Assembly (NCBI RefSeq): GCF_014199215.1
Contig: NZ_JACIJC010000002.1
Coordinates: 310,001 to 374,000 of the forward strand
Direction of reading: 5' to 3'
Origin: Sphingobium boeckii
Lineage (GTDB): Bacteria > Pseudomonadota > Alphaproteobacteria > Sphingomonadales > Sphingomonadaceae
Length of the DNA: 64,000 bases
The notes under the pieces are model-generated. The model was not told the DNA's origin and did no database searches. It was given only the letters and a program-made list of their open reading frames with translations. Positions 48,146 to 56,702 of the stretch are shown piece by piece; position 1 is the first letter of the stretch; each line of letters opens with the position of its first letter. The translations under genes and the position numbers were made by a program.

Positions 48146-50616
48146 CACGCGGTCTCCATCACGGCAAAGGGGCGAATTTCGGCAATATGCTGGTGCAATT
48201 CCTTCTCCGCGCCCGCCGCGCGCTCGGCCCAGGGATCGATTTGCGAGAAGCTCTGCGAAAAGAGGAAGCGCTGGCGCAGCGCCTCGCGGCCCGTGGCATC
48301 GTCCACGATCCGCGCCTTCACATAATCCAGCCCGACGCGCTCGATCCAGGGTGCCGTGCGATCGAGATAGCGCGCCTCTTCGCGATAAAGCTGGATGAAG
48401 GCCGCGCAATAATCGAGCGCCTCCTGCTCGGTCTCCACCTTGCAGAGCAGATCGGTGCCGCGCAGTTTAATCCCGCCATTGCCGCCAATGTGCAATTCAT
48501 AGCCGCTGTCGACGCAGATCACGCCGAAATCCTTGATCGTCGCTTCGGCGCAATTGCGGGGGCAGCCGCTGACCGCGATCTTGAACTTGTGCGGCATCCA
48601 GCTTCCCCAGGTCATCCGCTCGGCCTGGATGCCAAGGCCCGTGGAATCCTGCGTGCCGAAGCGGCACCAATCAGACCCGACGCAGGTTTTCACGGTGCGT
48701 AAGGCCTTGCCATAGGCATGACCCGAGACCATCCCGGCGGCATTGAGATCGGCCCAGACCGCGGGCAGATCCTCCTTTTTGATGCCAAAGATATCGAGCC
48801 GCTGCCCGCCCGTGACCTTCACCAGCGGCGCTTCATATTTCTCCACCACATCGGCGATGGCGCGCAATTCACGCGGGTTGGTGACGCCGCCCCACATGCG
48901 CGGGACCACCGAATAGGTGCCGTCCTTCTGGATGTTGGCGTGCATCCGCTCATTGACGAAGCGGCTCTGCGGATCCTCCTCATGCTCTCCGGGCCAGGCG
49001 CAGAGCAGATAATAATTGAGCGCGGGGCGGCAGGAGGAGCAGCCATCGGGCGTCGTCCAGTGCAATTCCTGCATCACCTGGGGGATCGCCTTGAGCTGCT
49101 TTTCGAGGATCAATGCGCGCACATCTTCATGGCTGAAGCTGGTGCATTTGCACATTGTCTTCGTCTCGCGTTCGCCGGCATAATCATCACCCAGCGTGAT
49201 CGCGAGCAAGGTCTCGACCAGACCGGTGCATGATCCGCACGAGGCCGATGCCTTGCAGGTGGCGCGGACCGCATCCAGCGTGCACGCACCGGCCTCGATC
49301 GTGGAAACCACCTTGCCCTTGGTCACGCCGTTGCAGCCGCAAATTTCGGCATCTGCCGATAAGGCTGCAACGGCGGAATTAGGGTCCAGAGCGCCCCCTC
49401 CCTGGGCGAAGGCTTGGCCGAATATCAGGGAGTCGCGCAGATCCGCGATATCCTCCTGCTTCTTGAGCAGGTCGAAATACCAATTGCCGTCCGCCGTATC
49501 GCCATAAAGCACCGCACCGACGATACGATCGTCCTTCACGATCACACGCTTGTATATCCCGCGCGACGCATCGCGGAGCACGATATCCTCGGCCCCCTCC
49601 CCACCCGAAAAATCGCCGGCGGAAAACACGTCGATGCCGGAAACCTTGAGCTTGGTGGAAGTCACCGATCCGGTATAGCCCGTATGCCGCTGGGTAAGCC
49701 CATCGGCGAGCGCGCGGCACATCTCCCACAAGGGGGCGACCAGACCGTAAACCTGGCCCTGATGCTCCACGCACTCGCCGACTGCGAGGATGTCGGGATC
49801 GGAGGTGACCATGTGATCGTCCACATGCAGCCCGCGTCCAGCAGCGAGTCCGGCCTCGCGGCCAAGCCCCGTGCTGGGGCGAATGCCCACCGCCATCACC
49901 ACCAGGCTGGCCGGGATCTCCCGCCCGTCTTTCAGCCTGATTCCTTCGACCTTCCCCTCTCCAAAGATTTCGGCGGTATCAGCGCCGGTGAGTATGGTCT
50001 GCCCGCGCCCTTCCAGCGCCGATTTGAGCAGCCAGCCCGCGGCTTCATCCAATTGCCGCTCCATCAGCGTGGGCATCAGATGGATCACGGTGACCTTCAT
50101 GCCGCGCAGTGACAGGCCGTGTGCCGCTTCAAGCCCGAGCAGACCGCCCCCGATCACCACGGCATCGCCGCCGCCGTCCGCCGCCTTCAGCATCGCATCC
50201 ACATCGTCCATGTCGCGGAAGGTGACGACGCCGGGCAGATCCTTCCCCGGCACTGGAATGATGAAGGGATCGGAGCCAGTGGCGATCAGCAATTTATCAT
50301 AGAGCGTCACCCGCCCCGAGCGCGCCGTGACCGTCTTGGCCGCGCGGTCGATCGACACAACGGCATCGCCCGCAACCAGATCGATCGCATTGTCGTCATA
50401 CCAGGCCTGGTCGTTGATCACGATATCGTCGAAGCTCTTCTCGCCGGCGAGCAGGGGAGAAAGCATGATGCGATTGTAATTCACCCGCGGCTCCGCGCCG
50501 AAGATGGTGACCCGATATTGCGCGGGATCACGCGCCAGTATTTCCTCGACCGCACGGCACCCGGCCATGCCATTGCCGATCACGACGAGATGTTCACGCT
50601 GGATGGGATGGGTCAT
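48145..50616 (-). CDS. nirB: Assimilatory NAD(P)H nitrite reductase large subunit
   Basis: 823 residues from the ATG at 50616 with AAGGA upstream. Domains in order: FAD/NAD(P)-binding (LVVIGNGMAGCRAVEEIL and VVIGGGLLGLEAAHGL), a BFD-like [2Fe-2S] region (ICGCNGVTKG ... ASCGSCTGLVE), then the sulfite/nitrite reductase siroheme-[4Fe-4S] part with TCVGSDWCRFG and VSGCPRNCAEA holding the four Cys ligands. It carries out the six-electron reduction of nitrite to ammonium. It lies 11 bp after the porin gene. Confidence 0.97.
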   Translation of the reverse strand: MTHPIQREHLVVIGNGMAGCRAVEEILARDPAQYRVTIFGAEPRVNYNRIMLSPLLAGEKSFDDIVINDQAWYDDNAIDLVAGDAVVSIDRAAKTVTARSGRVTLYDKLLIATGSDPFIIPVPGKDLPGVVTFRDMDDVDAMLKAADGGGDAVVIGGGLLGLEAAHGLSLRGMKVTVIHLMPTLMERQLDEAAGWLLKSALEGRGQTILTGADTAEIFGEGKVEGIRLKDGREIPASLVVMAVGIRPSTGLGREAGLAAGRGLHVDDHMVTSDPDILAVGECVEHQGQVYGLVAPLWEMCRALADGLTQRHTGYTGSVTSTKLKVSGIDVFSAGDFSGGEGAEDIVLRDASRGIYKRVIVKDDRIVGAVLYGDTADGNWYFDLLKKQEDIADLRDSLIFGQAFAQGGGALDPNSAVAALSADAEICGCNGVTKGKVVSTIEAGACTLDAVRATCKASASCGSCTGLVETLLAITLGDDYAGERETKTMCKCTSFSHEDVRALILEKQLKAIPQVMQELHWTTPDGCSSCRPALNYYLLCAWPGEHEEDPQSRFVNERMHANIQKDGTYSVVPRMWGGVTNPRELRAIADVVEKYEAPLVKVTGGQRLDIFGIKKEDLPAVWADLNAAGMVSGHAYGKALRTVKTCVGSDWCRFGTQDSTGLGIQAERMTWGSWMPHKFKIAVSGCPRNCAEATIKDFGVICVDSGYELHIGGNGGIKLRGTDLLCKVETEQEALDYCAAFIQLYREEARYLDRTAPWIERVGLDYVKARIVDDATGREALRQRFLFSQSFSQIDPWAERAAGAEKELHQHIAEIRPFAVMETA

Positions 50617-50627
50617 CGCGCTGTCCT

Positions 50628-51806
50628 TCACAGGATATAATCGAGCTGGAGCCAGAGCTTGCTGGTATCGGTGGCAAAGCTGCGGGCATTGTAATCGGCA
50701 TATTTCAGCAGCAGGCTGGTGCGCTTCGAGGGCTTGAAGCCGATCTGCGCATCCCATTCGCTGCCATAGTCCACGCCCAGCCGATCGCTGTCGAACTGGT
50801 GATAGGCCACCAGCATAGAGACCGGCCCGATCGGTTTCACCGGCAGCGCATAGCCCGCGCTGGCATAGAGATCGCGGATGCCATTGGCGGGGGTGACGAG
50901 AAACTTGTCGGCCCAGCCCTGGAATTTGTGCAGCGTGGCAAGCGGGGTCTGAAAGCCTGCGCCCAGCACTTCATAGCCGCCGGTGAGCGTGAAGCCGTGC
51001 GCAGCGATCGCGGCCTCGCCCAGCCAGTAATCCGCGCGATAGGCGTTCGGATTGTCCTGCCAATCGGACTGGCGGGCATAGCTCGCAATCAGATTGAGTT
51101 TCGCGGCACTGCCCAGCTTGAAGCCTCCCACCGCGCGCAGGCCGTAGGTCTGACTGGAAAATTGCCTGCGGCCCGGTTCATCCTGATCAACCAGATAGGC
51201 GAAGCCCTTGAAGGTGACGGGGCCGATCATCTTGGCCACGCTGGCGAATACATTATCGCCGCCGATCGACTGAAACGGGCTGTCGATCCCGTAGATGGTA
51301 CGATCCGACCACGCATAGGTGGCGTCGATCGCCAGGCCGCCGGGCACCATGGTCTCGACGCGCACGGCATCGAACGTCTGTTCATCCTGCCGCCAATTGA
51401 CGCTGCCCACAAAGCGCTGATCGTCCAGATTGATCCGCTGGCGGCCGAGCGTCACGACCGTCTTGGGCAAGCCGCGATATTGCGCCTGAAGCCGGTTCAA
51501 CCCGATCGTCTGGGGGTCCGCGACCACAGGAAAGCCGGTGGGGCCATTGACCGTGCTGTTGTAATGGTTCTCGATTGCCAGCAACGCTTCGGCTTCGGCG
51601 AGGAAAGCGAAATCGCCCTGCTTCAGCTCGAACCCCGCGCGCATTCGCGCCGTAACCGCATCAGCGTTGCGGGCGAAGCCGGCCTGATCCACCGTCTCAT
51701 AACGCAGGCGGGCATCCATGATCGGCTTGAAATCAGGCCCGGTCTGGGCGGCGGCCGGGGCGGCGAAGCACCCGGCAGCCATGAAGAGCGCGAGGGGGCG
51801 GCTCAT
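50628..51806 (-). CDS. Outer membrane porin, alginate-export-like beta-barrel
   Basis: 392 residues with a signal peptide (MSRPLALFMAAGCFAAPAAA, cut near AQT). The mature part is a beta-barrel of the Alginate_exp/porin kind: MDARLRYETVDQAGFARNADAVTARMRAGFELK, FPVVADPQTIGLNRLQAQYRG and LGRQRINLDDQRFVGSVNWRQDEQTFDAV. It ends in an aromatic-rich strand (LWLQLDYIL). Its ATG overlaps the narK stop (ATGA). Its place between narK and nirB suggests it lets nitrate or nitrite cross the outer membrane, an inference from position. Confidence 0.88.
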   Translation of the reverse strand: MSRPLALFMAAGCFAAPAAAQTGPDFKPIMDARLRYETVDQAGFARNADAVTARMRAGFELKQGDFAFLAEAEALLAIENHYNSTVNGPTGFPVVADPQTIGLNRLQAQYRGLPKTVVTLGRQRINLDDQRFVGSVNWRQDEQTFDAVRVETMVPGGLAIDATYAWSDRTIYGIDSPFQSIGGDNVFASVAKMIGPVTFKGFAYLVDQDEPGRRQFSSQTYGLRAVGGFKLGSAAKLNLIASYARQSDWQDNPNAYRADYWLGEAAIAAHGFTLTGGYEVLGAGFQTPLATLHKFQGWADKFLVTPANGIRDLYASAGYALPVKPIGPVSMLVAYHQFDSDRLGVDYGSEWDAQIGFKPSKRTSLLLKYADYNARSFATDTSKLWLQLDYIL

Positions 51807-53011
51807 ATCCGCACGCCCTGAAGCGCGGCACCCCAGGTGTTGCGCCAGCGGCCCTTGACCATCGTCAGCCCGCCGAGCGCCACGATGCAGAGCGCCGCAA
51901 AGATCAGGAAGCCGAGTTGCGGGCTGCCGGTCAATTGCTTGGCGAAGCCGAGCGACGAGGCCAGATAAAAGCCGCCCACGCCGCCGGCAAAGCCGACCAA
52001 TCCAGTCATCACACCCATTTCCTCGCGGAAGCGCTGCGGCACGAGCTGGAACACTGCGCCATTGCCCGCGCCCAGCGCCAGCATGGCGATCACGAACAGA
52101 CCGAGTGCCATCGCCACGGTGGCGGGGCCGGTGCTGATCGTGGCCAAGGTGACCGCCGCCAGGATATAGACAAGGCTCAAGGTCTTGATGCCACCGATCC
52201 GATCCGCCAGAGCGCCGCCCATCGGCCGCACCAGAGATCCGGCGAACACGCAGGCCGCGGTGCAATAGCCCGCCGCCACCGGGGTGAGGCTGAACTGATC
52301 GGTGAAATAGATGCTGAGTGACGCCGCCAGGCCGACGAAGCCGCCGAAGGTGACGCCATAGAACAGCATGAACCACCATGCGTCGGGGTTTTTCAGGGGT
52401 TCGAGATAGCTGGTGAAGGACTTGGCCGCAGGCGGATTGGGCGCATCCTTGGCTATCGCCATATAGATGACGAACACGATGACGAGCGGGATGACCGCCA
52501 GGCCAAGCACGGCGTTCCAGCCGAACAGCTTGGCAAGCCCCGGTGCAAATAGCGCGGCGAAGACGGTGCCCGAATTGCCCATGCCGGCAATGCCCAATGC
52601 TGTGCCTTGATGTTCAGCCGGATACCAGCGCGAGGCCAGTGGCAGGGCGACCGCAAAACTCGCGCCCGCAAACCCCAGGATGACGCCCACCGCGATGGTG
52701 CCGCCAAAACTGTGAACGCCCAGTCCCCAGGCGCTGAGCAACCCGAAGATCACGATAAGCTGGCCGATCGCGCCGGTCCGCTTGGGGCCGATCTTGTCAA
52801 CCAGCACGCCGTTGACCAGGCGCAAGATAGCGCCCGCCAGCGTGGGAATGGCGACCATCAAACCCTTTTGCGCGGCGTTCAGGCCGAGATCGGCCGAGAT
52901 GCTCGGCGCCAGCGGGCCGAGCAACACCCAGACCATGAAGGCGAGATCGAAATAGAGGAAGGCGGCGAATAGCGTCGGGCGATGGCCCGCGTCCCAGAAA
53001 CCCTTGTTCAT
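51803..53011 (-). CDS. narK: NarK-family nitrate/nitrite transporter
   Basis: 402 residues with twelve membrane spans; the ATG at 53011 has AAAGGGAG before it. The two nitrate signatures are visible: GFAGASFAVALPLASRWYP and GNSGTVFAALF in the first half, and LALGAGNGAVFQLVPQRFREEMG in the second. It imports nitrate and may exchange nitrite. It is the first gene after the attenuator leader, so its expression should depend on NasT antitermination. Also called nasA or nrtP in some species. Confidence 0.94.
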   Translation of the reverse strand: MNKGFWDAGHRPTLFAAFLYFDLAFMVWVLLGPLAPSISADLGLNAAQKGLMVAIPTLAGAILRLVNGVLVDKIGPKRTGAIGQLIVIFGLLSAWGLGVHSFGGTIAVGVILGFAGASFAVALPLASRWYPAEHQGTALGIAGMGNSGTVFAALFAPGLAKLFGWNAVLGLAVIPLVIVFVIYMAIAKDAPNPPAAKSFTSYLEPLKNPDAWWFMLFYGVTFGGFVGLAASLSIYFTDQFSLTPVAAGYCTAACVFAGSLVRPMGGALADRIGGIKTLSLVYILAAVTLATISTGPATVAMALGLFVIAMLALGAGNGAVFQLVPQRFREEMGVMTGLVGFAGGVGGFYLASSLGFAKQLTGSPQLGFLIFAALCIVALGGLTMVKGRWRNTWGAALQGVRI

Positions 53012-53076
53012 CGAATGCTCCCTTTCGCCCTCGACGCTGCCCGGATTTTCTGATGCGGGTCGGCGCTTCGGGCATG

Positions 53077-53126
53077 AAAAAAGCCGCCTCGAATCACGGC
53101 CGCTATCGGGTCCGGTTCGGGGCGGC
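53077..53126 (-). terminator. Attenuator terminator in the narK leader
   Basis: GCCGCC and GGCGGC arms (53121-53126 and 53083-53088 on the plus strand) close a longer imperfect stem that also pairs GAA with TTC and CGG with CCG. It is followed in the RNA by six U (53077-53082). It lies about 65 bp before the narK start, after two ANTAR-type hairpins, so it should stop transcription unless NasT binds. Confidence 0.8.
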
Positions 53127-53144
53127 ATCGTTGCCTGATTGCGG

Positions 53145-53162
53145 GCTTCCGTCGTTGGAAGC
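53145..53162 (-). promoter_or_regulatory. ANTAR target hairpin P2 in the narK leader RNA
   Basis: In the RNA GCUUCC-AACGAC-GGAAGC forms a perfect 6-bp stem with a six-base loop that has A at position 1 and G at position 4, as expected for ANTAR-binding RNAs. It sits 18 bases before the 5' arm of the terminator. Confidence 0.75.
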
Positions 53163-53193
53163 TGTATGACAGCGCCTGCGCGCTATCTTAAAT

Positions 53194-53220
53194 ACTGTTC
53201 GGGCTTCATCGCCCGACAGT
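53194..53220 (-). promoter_or_regulatory. ANTAR target hairpin P1 in the narK leader RNA
   Basis: In the RNA ACUGUC GGGC-GAUGAA-GCCC GAACAGU folds into a stem of 4 plus 6 pairs with one bulged A and a hexanucleotide loop. Loop position 4 is G, as expected, but position 1 is G rather than A. With P2, it gives the paired-hairpin layout of the NasT/NasR leader family. Confidence 0.65.
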
Positions 53221-53241
53221 CATGAAGCTGTCATGGATTCG

Positions 53242-53275
53242 GGTGCAGCGCAAGATGATTTTTGCGCAGTGCACC
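53242..53275 (-). terminator. Hairpin directly after nasS
   Basis: GGTGCA/TGCACC and GCGCAA/TTGCGC pair with a 2-base bulge and an 8-base loop, starting a few bases after the nasS stop. No U-run follows. It may slow or partly end nasTS transcription, or set the 5' side of the leader. Confidence 0.5.
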
Positions 53276-53279
53276 ATTT

Positions 53280-54470
53280 TCAATTTTCGCTGAGATAGGC
53301 GGCCGCGCGATCGGGATCGAACAGCCGGCCATCGAAGAAGCGGTCCGGCCCCATGATCAGCCGCCCGCTGACCGAACTCACGCCGATCGGCTGCGCGATG
53401 CCGCCTTCCACCTTGGCGCTGGCACCCGGCAGGATGGCCCCCGTGCTGGCCAGGGCGGCGCGATAGATATCGGGACGAAATACGCCGGCTGCCACTTCGA
53501 AACCATCCGGCGCGAGCGTGGCATGGCCCCAGCGCACCATCTGCGAATAGAGCCACATCGCCTGGCTGCGCCACGGGAAATTCGCGGTTTCGCGGTGGAG
53601 CACCAGGAAGTCGGGGATCGCGGTGGGCGATGCGCCCGCGGACAAGACCATGCGATTGCCCAATGCGCGCTCGATCAGCGCGGCGGGCTGATCGATATAG
53701 CCCGGTCGTGCCAGCATCGCCGCCACCGCGCCGCGCTGCGCCGGGTCTGCAGCGATGGTGCCGGCGGCGTGCAGCGCCCGGATCAAGGCGGCGACATCCT
53801 CGCTCCGTTCGGTCAGCGTTTCCTGGCGAAAGGCGAGCACCTTTTCGACGCCCCGGCTCCAGATCTGCGTAGTCGGCGCGATCATCACGCCAACGCCGCG
53901 CTCGACCGCAACGCTGTTCCATGGCTCGCCGACGCACGAGCCGTCAATCTCCCCGGATTCCAGCGCGTCCGCGATGAAGGGCGGCGGCACGACGACGATC
54001 TCCACATCGGCATCAGGATCGCATCCGCATCCCGCCAGCCAATAGCGCAACATGTAATTGTGGCTGGAATAACGATGCACCACCGCCAGCCGCAGCTTGC
54101 GGCCGGCCTGGGCCTCCGATTTCGCCAATGCGGCGAACGCGCGCCCCAGCAGCGTAATCTCCCGATGTTCAAGCTGCGCCGCAATCCGGGTGGAAAGCGT
54201 AACCGCATTGCCGTTCAGCCCCAGCATGAAGGGCGCGCCCAGCGGCACCGCAGGCCGATCGAGCCCCATGGAGGTGGCGATGGCGAGCGGGGCCAGCAGA
54301 TGCGCCGCGTCGGTCTGGCGATAGATCAGCCGGTCGCGCACCGTCGCCCAGCTTGGATCGCGCACCATCTCGATGGCGACGCCCTCGGCTTTCGCGAGCC
54401 CGAATTCATGCGCGATAATCGGCAAGGCGGCGTCCACCAGCGGCAGAAAACCGATGCGGAACAGGCTCAT
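53280..54470 (-). CDS. nasS: Nitrate sensor protein of the NasS type
   Basis: 396 residues of the NrtA/CmpA nitrate-binding family (FRIGFLPLVDAALPIIAHEFGLAKAEGV, WATVRDRLIYRQTDAAHLLAPL, GEPWNSVAVERGVGVMI). There is no signal peptide or lipobox, so it stays in the cytoplasm. In alphaproteobacteria NasS binds NasT when nitrate is absent and releases it when nitrate or nitrite is bound. It overlaps nasT by 4 bp (ATGA). Confidence 0.93.
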   Translation of the reverse strand: MSLFRIGFLPLVDAALPIIAHEFGLAKAEGVAIEMVRDPSWATVRDRLIYRQTDAAHLLAPLAIATSMGLDRPAVPLGAPFMLGLNGNAVTLSTRIAAQLEHREITLLGRAFAALAKSEAQAGRKLRLAVVHRYSSHNYMLRYWLAGCGCDPDADVEIVVVPPPFIADALESGEIDGSCVGEPWNSVAVERGVGVMIAPTTQIWSRGVEKVLAFRQETLTERSEDVAALIRALHAAGTIAADPAQRGAVAAMLARPGYIDQPAALIERALGNRMVLSAGASPTAIPDFLVLHRETANFPWRSQAMWLYSQMVRWGHATLAPDGFEVAAGVFRPDIYRAALASTGAILPGASAKVEGGIAQPIGVSSVSGRLIMGPDRFFDGRLFDPDRAAAYLSEN

Positions 54471-55048
54471 AGATCGTCCCCCAGCAATGCGCTGGCCGTC
54501 ACCAGGGCTTCCGCGACTTCGGCGATGCGCCGTCCGCTATCCATCGCCTGCTTGCGCAGCAGCGCATAAGCGGCGGGCTCGTCAATGTTCCGGCGTTTCA
54601 TCAGCAGCGCCTTGGCGCGATCGACCGACTTGCGCTCCGCCAGCGCCGATTTCGCTTCGGCCAATTCGGTCTGCAGCCGCGAAAAGGCGTTGAACCGCTT
54701 TACCGCAAGCTCGAGGATCGGCTTGATCCGCTCCTTGCGCATCCCGTCCACGATATAGGCTGAAATGCCGGCATCCACGGCCTCGGCGATCGCCGCCTCA
54801 TCGGATTGATCCACGAACATGGCGATCGGCCGCGCCAGCGCGCGCGAGATGGCAAAGCTTTCCTCCAGCACATCGCGCCCGGGATTTTCGAGATTGATGA
54901 GCACCACATCGGGTGCCAGCGCGGCAATGCGCGCCACGAGGCCCACCCGCCCGACCAGCGTCACCACGTCGGAAAAGCCGGTCTCCCGCAGTCCTTCCTC
55001 GATCACGGCAGCGCGCGCAGGGCTTTCGTCAATGATCGCGATGCGCAG
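54467..55048 (-). CDS. nasT: ANTAR-domain antiterminator of the NasT type
   Basis: About 193 residues. The N-terminus LRIAIIDESPARAAV must be included to complete the receiver-like fold, and the only start in frame is a CTG at 55048, with a perfect AAGGAGG five bases before it; the next start, a GTG at 55006, loses the acidic pocket. The usual phosphorylated Asp is replaced by Asn (VVLINLENP). The C-terminal ANTAR domain reads ERKSVDRAKALLMKRRNIDEPAAYALLRKQAM. It binds the paired hairpins of the narK leader RNA and prevents the terminator. Activity is set by NasS rather than phosphorylation. Confidence 0.9.
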   Translation of the reverse strand: MRIAIIDESPARAAVIEEGLRETGFSDVVTLVGRVGLVARIAALAPDVVLINLENPGRDVLEESFAISRALARPIAMFVDQSDEAAIAEAVDAGISAYIVDGMRKERIKPILELAVKRFNAFSRLQTELAEAKSALAERKSVDRAKALLMKRRNIDEPAAYALLRKQAMDSGRRIAEVAEALVTASALLGDDL

Positions 55049-55073
55049 CCCAACCTCCTTTTGCGATGCAGCA

Positions 55074-55101
55074 TAACTAGAAGCGGCGCGGATCGAGTCA
55101 A
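55074..55101 (-). promoter_or_regulatory. Candidate promoter of nasT
   Basis: On the minus strand TTGACT (55101 to 55096) and TAGTTA (55079 to 55074) are 16 bp apart, ending 13 bp before the AAGGAGG of nasT. The -10 match is weak. Confidence 0.35.
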
Positions 55102-55134
55102 CAGTGGTGCCTCACGGCGGCCAGACCGGTCGCT

Positions 55135-55932
55135 TCAGCGCCGCCCCAATCGCTGCAACGCCCAGGCCGGCGATACCCGTCGATACTGCTCGGAGATCTT
55201 GCCCGATTCCAGCAGCGCATTGGCGCGCGTCTCGGCCGGTTCTCTCTCCGCCGACCCCACCTCATCCAGCCGCGCGCGCAACGCGGCGCGCCAGCGCATG
55301 TGATCTGCCAAGCGCGCAGGATCGGCCCGACGCGCCGGATCAACCGGCTCTTCCAGCATGTAACCGGGCCAGAGCGTATCGCGCAAATTCTCCAGAACTG
55401 CGGGATCGCTGCTGGACAAGACCACATCCGCACCCCGGACCGCGCCGGACGGATCATAAGCCAGGCAGAGCGCCAGCCGGTCCATGGCGGCTTCGGGCTC
55501 CTTGAAATCATGCGCAATATCGGTAGGTGCGCCATCGGGCACCAGCAGGTGCGTGATCCCGTGACTGTTCAGGCTGGCCAATGTGACGCAGGGATCATCT
55601 GGCAGGAAGATTTCCCGCCGCGCCGGCCAGAAATCGAACAGGCTGAAATCGCCCCAGCGTCCGCCGACATGAAACAGATAGATTTCGGCATAATGCGGAT
55701 CGCGCATCCGCCGTGCCTCTTCGACCGCGCCGTAGCTTGCAATCGCAAGCTGGATCGCGAGCGATGCCCCAAGCGCGCCAAAGGGCTGAATCATCACCAC
55801 GCCCAGCCGCGCATGGGCGGTCCATTGCAGCAAACTGTCCACGGGCGCAGCTTGCCCTTCCAGCTCAAGAGTGAACATCTCCGGCGCGAGCTGAAAGACG
55901 GTGTGAATGGTCGGCTCCCCAAAAACATTCAT
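55135..55932 (-). CDS. Hypothetical protein of 265 residues
   Basis: Begins MNVFGEPTIHTVFQLAPEMF. No signal peptide; one modestly hydrophobic region (LGVVMIQPFGALGASLAIQLAIA). The middle has RRMRDPHYAEIYLFHVGGRWGDFSLFDFWPARREIFLP, which looks like a folded alpha/beta domain; a charged helical tail ends in SPAWALQRLGRR. No family recognised. It lies 86 bp upstream of nasT on the same strand, but there is no sign that it is part of the nitrate unit. Confidence 0.75.
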   Translation of the reverse strand: MNVFGEPTIHTVFQLAPEMFTLELEGQAAPVDSLLQWTAHARLGVVMIQPFGALGASLAIQLAIASYGAVEEARRMRDPHYAEIYLFHVGGRWGDFSLFDFWPARREIFLPDDPCVTLASLNSHGITHLLVPDGAPTDIAHDFKEPEAAMDRLALCLAYDPSGAVRGADVVLSSSDPAVLENLRDTLWPGYMLEEPVDPARRADPARLADHMRWRAALRARLDEVGSAEREPAETRANALLESGKISEQYRRVSPAWALQRLGRR

Positions 55933-55970
55933 CCAGGAACAAGCAATATAGCGTGTGATTGTGCGCCAGC

Positions 55971-56615
55971 CTATCGGTGGCTCTTGTCCGTGCGCACGAA
56001 TTTCATCGTCCCGCCCGCTCGCTCCAACTGAAGCGTGTCTCCATCCAGCCTGCCGATCGCGTTGCGAAAGTCTACGATGCCCAGATCATTCGGCGTGAGA
56101 ATGAAACGGAACCGTTTGGCGTCATCAACAGGGAAGCGCGGAGAAGCCAGCCCGTGCATCGGTTCGGAAAGCTCGATCCAGCGGGGGTTTCGGGTCTCTT
56201 CGTCGGGCAGATTCCAGCCATAGCTTTGCGTATAAGCCTCGATCGGATCGCCGCTGTCGAAGCCGATGCGCAGATCGATCCCGGCAATCCCGCGCCCGTT
56301 GGGCCAGGTGACCAGGATGAAATAGGGGTCTTCGGCGTCGATCGCCGCGCCCTGCGCAAATGCGGGCGGCACCGGCGTCGGTACGGTGGTGAGCCGGATA
56401 ATGCTCCCATCGCTCGTCCATTCTCCCTCGGCTTGCTCGTCAAGCGCGCCAGCGGCAAGAAAATAGCGAAAATGCCCGTCTGGCGTCAGGATCAGCTCGG
56501 ACGCTACATCCGGCCCGTCAGACAGGCGATATCGCCCGGCGGGTTCGCTCTGGGCGATAACGGGCTGAATGCACGCCCAGGCGCAGAGGATGGCAAGCCA
56601 TGTTTTGATCTTCAT
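55971..56615 (-). CDS. Secreted hypothetical protein of 214 residues
   Basis: The ATG at 56615 gives a clear signal peptide (MKIKTWLAILCAWACIQPVI, cut after AQ); an earlier start at 56651 would bury it. The mature part reads EPAGRYRLSDGPDVASELILTPDGHFRYFLAAGALDEQAEGEW, a lipocalin-like or beta-barrel opening seen in many secreted proteins of unknown role, followed by segments with many Asp and Pro. No known family. It is divergent from the S9 peptidase gene, with an 87-bp shared gap. Confidence 0.75.
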   Translation of the reverse strand: MKIKTWLAILCAWACIQPVIAQSEPAGRYRLSDGPDVASELILTPDGHFRYFLAAGALDEQAEGEWTSDGSIIRLTTVPTPVPPAFAQGAAIDAEDPYFILVTWPNGRGIAGIDLRIGFDSGDPIEAYTQSYGWNLPDEETRNPRWIELSEPMHGLASPRFPVDDAKRFRFILTPNDLGIVDFRNAIGRLDGDTLQLERAGGTMKFVRTDKSHR

Positions 56616-56702
56616 GCCGCGATCATGGCGCATTGCGGCCGCGCTTGCCAATGATCGCGATCACACCATAAATGCGGCGGTCCCCCGCGAAGGAATTCAC
56701 CG

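Noticed and set aside
53242-53278. Possible sigma-54 promoter (TGGTGC...GC) after nasS
   Set aside because: The GG-to-GC spacing is two bases short of the -24/-12 rule.
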